Source of the DNA: Lachnospiraceae bacterium
Lineage (GTDB): Bacteria > Bacillota_A > Clostridia > Lachnospirales > Lachnospiraceae
NCBI GenBank assembly: GCA_017553965.1
Contig: JAFZJK010000157.1
Coordinates: 1-11,506, forward strand
Length of the DNA stretch: 11,506 bases
Direction of reading: 5' to 3'
The notes beneath the pieces are model-generated. The model was not told the DNA's origin. It was given only the letters and a program-made list of their open reading frames with translations, and did not search any database. The position numbers and the translations under genes are program-made. Positions 5,558 to 11,506 of this stretch are shown in pieces; within the stretch, counting starts at the first letter, position 1, and each line of letters starts with the position of its first letter.

Positions 5558-6463
5558 ATGAAAAAAGCATTAAAGGCACTGGTATGCAGTTTGTTTGCAC
5601 TTGGGTTTATCCTGATAGCCGGTTCATACGCTCTTAAGGCAGATGAAGGAACTTTAGTGGCTGACCTTAACAACGACGGTGTGGAAGAGAAGATTACATA
5701 TAAGACAAGCTTTAAGATGAAGGATGACCAATTACAGTCTTATAAGTATACCATCTACATCAACGATAAAAAGGCTTACAGTGAGAAAAAAGTGATTGAA
5801 AAAGCATCCGTAGACGAAGCAGGCGAGGTTATATATGATGACCTGGAGTGGCTGGGTTCTATTACTTGGCAGATTGTTGATATCAACCCTTCGGATAATT
5901 ATAAGGAACTGATAGCATGTTATTATGCATCAGAAGATAATGTGGTACTTGCATATAAAGCGTTTAGGCTTAAAAAGGGTAAGTTAAAGCTTATCGGTAC
6001 AGAGTATACTTCTTCTTCGTACAGCTATATTCCCACAAAGCAGAGTAATAATAAGTATCTGACAGTATGTGTGGATGTTTTTACACCTGCTTTCGGTACT
6101 ATCTGGATCTATCATGATGTTAAGATCACAAAGGACAGCTTTGTTGATAAGTATTCAAAATCCGGTGTATACAAAGTAGCACCTAATTTTACTGAGGATG
6201 GCAGCTCGGCTACATTTACAGCAGCAACCAATATCAAGGTTATGGCTGATACCGCCCTTACAAAATTTAATGGAGAGATAAAAGCAGGAGAGAAATTTAC
6301 TTTAAAGAAGGTAAAGTTTACTAATAGTGATGAATATGACTCGTTTCTTGCGTATGTGAAAACAAAATCCGGACTTAAAGGATGGATATATGTAGACAAT
6401 ATTTCCGATGAGTGGGGATGCCCTTTGGAGGACCTGGTTTTAGACAGAAGACTGTTCAGTTAA
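5558..6463 (+). CDS. Exported protein with calcium-loop-like motif and C-terminal SH3-like domain
   Basis: No named gene is recognised. The 301-residue protein begins with a signal peptide: basic MKKALK, then a hydrophobic core to about residue 23. A likely signal peptidase I site follows ALKA (about residue 28). There is no lipobox at the expected place. Immediately after comes ADLNNDGVEEKITY (35-48), a DxNxDG loop of the kind seen in dockerin, VCBS and FG-GAP-like repeats, which bind calcium. The central part (50-210) is beta-rich. The C-terminus (about 222-284, TAATNIKVMADTALTKFNGE to GLKGWIYVDN) has the pattern of a bacterial SH3 domain, often a cell-wall binding module. The start at 5558 is set by AAGGAGG at 5545-5551. 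It follows the zinc-ribbon gene by 97 bp with no clear terminator or promoter, so read-through is likely. It is probably a surface or wall-associated protein. Confidence 0.78.
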   Translation: MKKALKALVCSLFALGFILIAGSYALKADEGTLVADLNNDGVEEKITYKTSFKMKDDQLQSYKYTIYINDKKAYSEKKVIEKASVDEAGEVIYDDLEWLGSITWQIVDINPSDNYKELIACYYASEDNVVLAYKAFRLKKGKLKLIGTEYTSSSYSYIPTKQSNNKYLTVCVDVFTPAFGTIWIYHDVKITKDSFVDKYSKSGVYKVAPNFTEDGSSATFTAATNIKVMADTALTKFNGEIKAGEKFTLKKVKFTNSDEYDSFLAYVKTKSGLKGWIYVDNISDEWGCPLEDLVLDRRLFS

Positions 6464-6472
6464 AAAAAAATA

Positions 6473-6501
6473 TTGCAATCTGACTATGATGGTAGTATAA
6501 T
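6473..6501 (+). promoter_or_regulatory. Strong sigmaA-type promoter of the oligopeptide importer operon
   Basis: TTGCAA (6473-6478) and a perfect TATAAT (6496-6501) are separated by the optimal 17 bp, with an A-rich stretch just upstream (6463-6470). Transcription would start near 6508, 112 nt before the ATG of the binding protein. Strong expression suits an abundant binding lipoprotein. Confidence 0.8.
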
Positions 6502-6507
6502 ACAAAA

Positions 6508-6619
6508 GTATCGGGAAAGCCCGTATTTACGCTGTTTTTCGCTACTACATTAGCAGATTAAAGTGGTAAAAGAATGACGTAAAAAAGTTTATCCCGGATT
6601 TAGGAAAAGGAGGAGAATA
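6508..6619 (+). promoter_or_regulatory. Structured 5' leader of the oligopeptide importer operon
   Basis: The leader of about 112 nt can fold CGGG-AAAG-CCCG (6512-6523). Next, TTTACG (6526-6531) pairs with CGTAAA (6578-6583) around an inner GCTA/TAGC hairpin (6541-6554). ATCCCGGAT near the ribosome-binding site (6591-6599) could compete for the CGGGA of the first hairpin. The stems are short, there is no T-run, and no known riboswitch motif was recognised. The Shine-Dalgarno AGGAGG is at 6608-6613. Confidence 0.35.
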
Positions 6620-9448
6620 ATGAAAAAATTTCTCAGCTATCTTCTGATCTTTACCCTCGTGCTCGGACTTACAGCATGCGGAAAGAACGAAGATGAAAAC
6701 AACGACAACAAGGGTAGTCAGGATGTTACCAAAACTGAAGTAACCGATGCACCTACCCAGGACCCCGCAACCACTACCGCACCTACAGCTGAGCCTTCCG
6801 TAGAGCCCACTGCAGAGCCTACTCCCGAGATCCCTTGGGACGGTGCTTACATGGAGAAGGAAGATTACTTAGCTTATACGGTACATGACCTTGAGACTGT
6901 TTTTGAAGCTATCGAGGATCAGCTTGAAGACGCTGAATATCAGGCTGTAAAGACAGTTGTTGATAACGGTGTAAATGCTATCAATGCATCAAATACCGTT
7001 AGTGAGGCTGAAAAAGCTTATGAAGATGCTTTCAAGGGCATTCTTAATGCTATACCTAAGGCTGACGGTCTTTACACCTACAAGAAGGAAAGCAATGCTG
7101 AAAAGACCAATATCCTTGGTATCTTAGAGCAGTATGCAGTATCAAACGGTATTACCGGTATCTCTCTTTATGAGAACGGTAGATATCAGATGTACAATCC
7201 CCGTGTAACTCTTGGTACTGAGAACTATATCGTAGGATATGGTTTCGGTGTATTGGCAGAAGGCTCTATCAATTCTGATCTTGAGGCTGAGGCCAATGAT
7301 GCATGGAAGAGATACTACCATACATTCGCGAGCGAAGATCCCGGTACATTAAATGAGCTTAACGATCAGCGTGCATCCGTTGGTGATCTTTATGATTACA
7401 CCGGAGCTACCTTTGTTACAAACTTCATGAATGCAACAAAGGACGGATATGACTGGGTACCTGAGCTTGCAAAGGAAAAGCCCCAGCCCGTAAACGATGA
7501 TGACGGTGACGGCTTATGTACCACATGGCGTATGGAAGTTAAGACAGGTGCTGACGGACTTAAATACAAGACCGGTTCAGAGATGGCTGACCGTAAGGCA
7601 TTTGACGGAAGAGAAGTAGCTCTTGAAGATTATGAATATGCATTCAAACTTCTTCTTACCCAGGCTAATCAGCTTTATCGTGGCTCAGAGCTTGCAAACA
7701 CAGCTAATTCTTCTGCTATAGCAGGCGCTAAGGATTTCTATGACGCAACAGCTGACGGTTACAAGGATGACCTTTGGAAGAATGTAGGTATCAAGACTTA
7801 CGTAGAAAACGGAAAGAACTATTTTGAGGTAACCTTTACAGGTTTACAGGATGCTTTCTATGCTATGTACTACATTTCTTCAAATCTTTATATGCCCATC
7901 CCTGAGGACTTCATTAAGTTAGTTACAGTTAAGAAGTACATGGGATTCAGTGAGGATGGAAAAGAGACACCTGTTGATAACTCACTTACAGTTGGTCCTT
8001 ACTATGTAGAAAGATATGACAGTGATCAGCAGATCGTATTTAAAAAGAACCCTTATTATACATTCGCAGATACAAAGTATGCTGTTGAAGGTATTTATGT
8101 AAAGATATTTACCGCTATCAATTCAGATAAGAATGCAGCTATCAAGGAATTCCTTGCAGAGCATTTTGATGCTGCAGGTGTTACTCAGGATTATCTTGAT
8201 GAATACAAGAATGATCCCAGAACACGTAAGACCACAGGTACATCAAACTTCAAGCTTAATGCAAATGCCTGTGATGAAGAAACATGGGAATACCTCTTCG
8301 GTGAGAACGGTGTTGTTACACAGACTCCCAAGGCTGATTACTGGACAGTTAAGCCTTGTATCGGTAATGATCATTTCAGAAAGGCATTAAGCCTTGCTAT
8401 TAACAGAAAGCAGTTTGCTGAAGCACGTGGAAGCATTGCATCAGTAGATTTCTTCTCTTCAAACTATATGTCAGATCCTGAAAACGGTATCTCATACTCA
8501 ACTACAGAGCCTCATAAGAAGGCTGTAACTAACCTTTTACAGGATACAGACGGAGCAGGCTACTCATTAGAGCTTGCCAGAGAGTACTTCAGAATGGCTC
8601 TTACAGAGCTTGAACAGGCAGGCGCATATAAGCCCGGTACTAAGGAGAATCCTACCGAGATCCAGTTCGAGATCGCATGGATGTATGCTTCTGATGAAGA
8701 AGATTATCATAAGGAGATAAAGAACTATATCGAGACCGCATTCAATGATGACAGCGTATGCGGCGGCGTTTACAAATTAAACGTTACCTTCTGGGTTGGT
8801 AATCAGTGGTCAGATGTTTACTACAATAAGTTAATGGTTGGTCAGTTTGACCTTGGTTTCGGATCTATATCCGGTAACTCACTTGATCCTCTCGGATTCT
8901 TAAGCGTTCTTTCTAGCGATCAGCTTATATCCGGAAGCTTCACACTTAACTGGGGTACAGATACAAACGATCCCGATGCATATCCTCTTGTATACGACGG
9001 AAAGAGATGGTCATTTGATGCATTATACAATGCAGCAAACGTACAGGCTATAGTTTCCGACGGTCAGAATAAGGAGATCGTTTCATTTGATTATACTAAT
9101 ATTTCAAAGAACGATGACGGAACATATTCAGGTTCACTTAAGATTACAGCAGCACTTCCTGATATCACCAAGGTAGATATCCAGACTATTGTATGCTGTA
9201 ACTATGACAGATACTACAATGGTGACGGAACATATGTAGAGAAGGAAGTAGAGTTTACAGTTGATGATTCTACCAAGGGAACATATGTTGTTAACTTTAC
9301 AGTACCTGCTGACATCGTTGAAGAGTTCACTAAGGGCGAGGGTCTTCCCGAGGAGCCTACAGGTTCTACCGGATTTGATTTCTATTATGGTTTAGAGTTC
9401 AATGGTGAACCCAGTGATACATATCATTCTGTTGAAGATACTTTTTAA
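6620..9448 (+). CDS. oppA: Oligopeptide/dipeptide ABC transporter substrate-binding lipoprotein (SBP_bac_5), extended form
   Basis: This lipid-anchored peptide-binding protein has 942 residues; classical OppA proteins are about 540. The signal peptide ends in lipobox LTAC with lipidated Cys20. A Thr/Pro/Glu linker (41-70, TDAP and TAEP repeats) follows, then a helical segment (about 80-148) with a FIVAR-like three-helix look. The SBP_bac_5 core starts near NGITGISLYENG (177) and YNPRVTLGTENYIVGYGFG (192-210). It continues through LEDYEYAFKLL (about 335-345), VGPYYVERY (about 458) and FRKALSLAINRKQF (about 585-598) to NSLDPLGFL near 755. The last 130 residues (from about 811) are beta-rich with repeated DDGTYSG/GDGTYVE-like turns and replace the usual C-terminal OppA segment. 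AGGAGG at 6608-6613 supports the start. Codon use looks strongly biased, as in highly expressed genes. Peptide import is inferred from the OppB/OppC genes that follow. Confidence 0.92.
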   Translation: MKKFLSYLLIFTLVLGLTACGKNEDENNDNKGSQDVTKTEVTDAPTQDPATTTAPTAEPSVEPTAEPTPEIPWDGAYMEKEDYLAYTVHDLETVFEAIEDQLEDAEYQAVKTVVDNGVNAINASNTVSEAEKAYEDAFKGILNAIPKADGLYTYKKESNAEKTNILGILEQYAVSNGITGISLYENGRYQMYNPRVTLGTENYIVGYGFGVLAEGSINSDLEAEANDAWKRYYHTFASEDPGTLNELNDQRASVGDLYDYTGATFVTNFMNATKDGYDWVPELAKEKPQPVNDDDGDGLCTTWRMEVKTGADGLKYKTGSEMADRKAFDGREVALEDYEYAFKLLLTQANQLYRGSELANTANSSAIAGAKDFYDATADGYKDDLWKNVGIKTYVENGKNYFEVTFTGLQDAFYAMYYISSNLYMPIPEDFIKLVTVKKYMGFSEDGKETPVDNSLTVGPYYVERYDSDQQIVFKKNPYYTFADTKYAVEGIYVKIFTAINSDKNAAIKEFLAEHFDAAGVTQDYLDEYKNDPRTRKTTGTSNFKLNANACDEETWEYLFGENGVVTQTPKADYWTVKPCIGNDHFRKALSLAINRKQFAEARGSIASVDFFSSNYMSDPENGISYSTTEPHKKAVTNLLQDTDGAGYSLELAREYFRMALTELEQAGAYKPGTKENPTEIQFEIAWMYASDEEDYHKEIKNYIETAFNDDSVCGGVYKLNVTFWVGNQWSDVYYNKLMVGQFDLGFGSISGNSLDPLGFLSVLSSDQLISGSFTLNWGTDTNDPDAYPLVYDGKRWSFDALYNAANVQAIVSDGQNKEIVSFDYTNISKNDDGTYSGSLKITAALPDITKVDIQTIVCCNYDRYYNGDGTYVEKEVEFTVDDSTKGTYVVNFTVPADIVEEFTKGEGLPEEPTGSTGFDFYYGLEFNGEPSDTYHSVEDTF

Positions 9449-9471
9449 TTGAGTAAATTCTGATTATTATG

Positions 9472-9513
9472 ACAGGCGATGGCGGGTAATATCGCCATCG
9501 CCTGTTAATTTTT
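9472..9513 (+). terminator. 13-bp perfect hairpin between binding-protein and permease genes (partial terminator / mRNA stabiliser)
   Basis: ACAGGCGATGGCG (9472-9484) pairs perfectly with CGCCATCGCCTGT (9493-9505) around the loop ggtaatat. TTAATTTTT follows, a short and interrupted T-run. It lies 23 bp after the binding-protein stop and 26 bp before the OppB start, with no new promoter between them. Such hairpins commonly keep permease expression below that of the binding protein by partial termination or 3'-end protection. Confidence 0.8.
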
Positions 9514-9531
9514 AGGAAGGATCAGCTTTCT

Positions 9532-10566
9532 ATGGGCAAATATGTAATTAAACGTATTACACTTGCATTTGTAACGACTTTTATAATTCTATCGATCACT
9601 TTTATTCTGATAAAGCTTCTTCCGTTTGAAAGACCTATCGGAGATGACAGACAACAAACAACATATTTTGACAGACAGTACAATCTGGGATATGTATACA
9701 GAGTTGATTATCCTACCGATAAATACGGAGAATTGCTTTATAAATCTCCGTCTAATAAAGGAAAAACCTCATATTATTATATGGTGCCTGTAATGACTCA
9801 GTATGTTAATTGGCTGAAGAATATCGTTACAGAGTGGGACTGGGGAGACAGTAAAACCTATCAGCCCAATGTTAAGGCATCTGTTATTATCATGAAAAGA
9901 ATCGGATATTCCATCCGTTTAAATATTTTGTCTTTGATTTCCGTTCCTATTGGCATTTTACTTGGTATATGGGCGGCGTTAAAAAAGAACACAATTACAG
10001 ATCATATCATATCTACACTTGTTATGATCTTTATTTCAATACCTAGCTTTGTTTCACTTATATTTTTATTACAGATTTTTGCATACGGTCTTGGCTGGTT
10101 CCCGTCAACATGGCCTACGGATACGGCACCATTAGCCGAAAGGATAAAGGGATACATTATTCCTGTATTTTCATTAAGTTTTAATTCAATATGCGGATAT
10201 TGTCGTTTCGTAAGAGCAGAGCTTTGTGATGTATTGGAAAGCGATTATCTGCTTTTAGCTCGTACAAAAGGTCTTACCAGACGTCAGGCCGTTAACAGGC
10301 ATGCTTTAAAAAATGCCATGGTTCCTGTATTTCCTTATATAGTTGCTGAATTTATTGGAATCTTAGGCGGTTCTATGATACATGAACAGTTATACGGTAT
10401 CCCCGGTATCGGTAAGCTATTCGTTTTGGCTATGAATTATAAAGATTATGATATTCTGTTTGTTGATATGGCCATATTTACTACGATCAGTCTTTTGATG
10501 GGAGTAGTCGTGGATCTGTCATATCAGTTTATTGATCCGAGAATAAGAATGGGGGCGAAAAAATAA
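9532..10566 (+). CDS. oppB: OppB/DppB-type peptide ABC transporter permease
   Basis: This is one of the two membrane subunits of the peptide importer, 344 residues (family norm about 305-340). TM1 is at about 11-30. A large extracytoplasmic loop (31-125) holds the family pattern QYVNWLKNIVTEWDWGDS (90-107), which corresponds to the usual QYxxWLxxxxxGDxGxS. TM2 to TM6 follow at about 131-150, 157-186, 208-225, 267-285 and 311-332. The cytoplasmic EAA loop that contacts the ATPase is clear: DYLLLARTKGLTRRQAVNRH (238-257). The C-terminal signatures IPGIGKLFVLAM (290-301) and IDPRIRMG (334-341) are present. The loop after TM1 is somewhat longer than usual (extra Tyr/Asp-rich stretch 40-85). AGGAAGG at 9514-9520 precedes the start at a rather long spacing. 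The stop codon overlaps the OppC start by one base, so the two are translationally coupled. Confidence 0.94.
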   Translation: MGKYVIKRITLAFVTTFIILSITFILIKLLPFERPIGDDRQQTTYFDRQYNLGYVYRVDYPTDKYGELLYKSPSNKGKTSYYYMVPVMTQYVNWLKNIVTEWDWGDSKTYQPNVKASVIIMKRIGYSIRLNILSLISVPIGILLGIWAALKKNTITDHIISTLVMIFISIPSFVSLIFLLQIFAYGLGWFPSTWPTDTAPLAERIKGYIIPVFSLSFNSICGYCRFVRAELCDVLESDYLLLARTKGLTRRQAVNRHALKNAMVPVFPYIVAEFIGILGGSMIHEQLYGIPGIGKLFVLAMNYKDYDILFVDMAIFTTISLLMGVVVDLSYQFIDPRIRMGAKK

Positions 10567-11506
10567 TGGCTGAAAAAAATACAAATGAGTTTTTAGCAGA
10601 CGATTTCGAACTCGTTCAAACAGATAAGGTAATAAAAGATAAGAAACTGGAAACCAAACCGACTACTTTCTTTAGGGATGCTTTAAAAAGATTCAGAAAG
10701 AATAAGTCATCGGTAGTGGCTGCAGTTATTTTGACTATTTTGATCTTAATGGCTATCTTTGTGCCTATTCTCTCTCCATATGATATTGAAACGGTAAGAA
10801 CCGAAGAAAAGTTCCTGGCACCTAAGCTTTTTGATGCGGGCTTTGGATTCTGGGATGGTACAAGATCTTATGAACATATATTATATGATCCGGTAAATGA
10901 GGTGCCTGCTATTTCAGAAAAATACAGTGTTGAGGCTCTTAAGCAGTCATTGGTAAGTATCACTGTCGATCCGGATATAACATATATTGATTCTTATAAT
11001 CAATACGGATATGGCGGAGTGCTTGTATTGGCAACAGACGCCAAAGTTAATAACAAAGATGTATTCTTAAGTTCAAAATCTGTAGAGTTTACTGATAAAG
11101 GTGCTTATACCATCGATATTGAATTTGATAACGAAGAAAACTTCGGAGAAGGTAAACTCGGTGAATACAGAGTTTATCTTAAAACCGGTGAAGGGGAAGA
11201 TGATAAGATCATGATAAGGGATTTTAGTAATGACTACAGTCCTATATCCTTTGATATCAGCTCCGCCATGAAAGAAAACAGACTGAAGAATGTAACTGGG
11301 TCGATAGTATTTGATGTAAAGTCATCCACATCTTCAATACAGTATGTACTTATAAAGAGTATAAAACTCGGATGCGGTGAAAGAGCTAAGAATGCCGATG
11401 TATTGGCAGAAGTATCATTTGACAATCCTACCGAGATGGTTGGTGTTACAGATCTGCAGAGTAATGAATACTGGTCATGTTCGGGAAGAAAGGGTTTACA
11501 TAATTC
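10566..11506 (+). CDS. oppC: OppC/DppC-type peptide ABC transporter permease with large extracytoplasmic insertion (3' truncated)
   Basis: An open frame starts with the ATG at 10566 (TAATG overlap with OppB) and runs to the window end, giving 313 residues without a stop. Residues 35-73 match the OppC N-terminal domain: FFRDALKRFRKNKSSVVAAV, then a hydrophobic helix (about 49-69) ending in PILSPYD. In ordinary OppC proteins the segment leading to the GTDxxGRD motif and TM2 follows within about 30-60 residues. Here at least 230 further residues follow without another membrane helix, and neither that motif nor the EAA loop has been reached. The insertion is beta-rich (VLVLATDAKVNN, KGAYTIDIEFDN, GSIVFDVKSSTSSIQYVLI) and should lie outside the membrane. 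No separate ribosome-binding site is obvious, so coupling to OppB is likely. The identity is secure from the N-terminus and position. The function of the insertion is unknown. Confidence 0.88.
   Translation, partial: MAEKNTNEFLADDFELVQTDKVIKDKKLETKPTTFFRDALKRFRKNKSSVVAAVILTILILMAIFVPILSPYDIETVRTEEKFLAPKLFDAGFGFWDGTRSYEHILYDPVNEVPAISEKYSVEALKQSLVSITVDPDITYIDSYNQYGYGGVLVLATDAKVNNKDVFLSSKSVEFTDKGAYTIDIEFDNEENFGEGKLGEYRVYLKTGEGEDDKIMIRDFSNDYSPISFDISSAMKENRLKNVTGSIVFDVKSSTSSIQYVLIKSIKLGCGERAKNADVLAEVSFDNPTEMVGVTDLQSNEYWSCSGRKGLHN

Overview
The window looks like a stretch of chromosome from a low-to-moderate GC Gram-positive anaerobe of the Clostridia, most likely a Lachnospiraceae member (a Butyrivibrio/Roseburia-like gut or rumen organism). 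This placement is an inference. It rests on strong AGGAGG ribosome-binding sites, lipoprotein-type (not free periplasmic) binding proteins with Thr/Asp/Pro-rich linkers, a DUF3842 protein, a DUF362-ferredoxin protein and a clostridial-style long oligopeptide-binding lipoprotein. All genes run on the + strand.

Region 1 (1-972) holds the 3' end of a DUF362-type protein with two [4Fe-4S] ferredoxin motifs, followed 14 nt later by a small DUF3842 protein. Region 2 (973-4415) is a complete metal-chelate ABC importer of the FecBCD/BtuFCD type: permease, ATPase (ATGA overlap) and a binding lipoprotein. It is preceded by a consensus-like promoter and a leader of about 190 nt. The leader carries two small hairpins with the same C-AGAA-G loop, then a pair of mutually exclusive stems, one of which is a good intrinsic terminator. 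This looks like an attenuator or a small RNA. The substrate (iron siderophore, heme or corrinoid) cannot be read from the sequence.

Region 3 (4416-4713) is non-coding and unusual. It contains a nested inverted-repeat unit of about 180 bp: imperfect outer arms of 33-35 nt around a GC-rich compound hairpin that ends in eight T residues. It could be a MITE-like element, a structured RNA, or an elaborate terminator of the importer operon. A promoter with a perfect TATAAT box follows. Region 4 (4714-6463) encodes a zinc-ribbon/coiled-coil/two-helix membrane protein with a small PASTA-like C-terminal domain. Next is an exported protein with a DxNxDG calcium-loop-like motif and a C-terminal bacterial SH3-like domain. 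Neither has an assignable function.

Region 5 (6464-11506, cut by the window end) is an oligopeptide/dipeptide ABC importer operon: strong promoter, structured leader of about 110 nt, a 942-residue binding lipoprotein, a 13-bp perfect hairpin that probably sets the binding protein:permease expression ratio, an OppB permease, and the start of an OppC permease overlapping it by one base. The binding protein and the OppC carry extra extracytoplasmic domains beyond the core family fold. The OppC insertion is more than 200 residues long and is the most unusual protein feature here. No tRNA, rRNA, CRISPR array, transposase or phage gene is visible.
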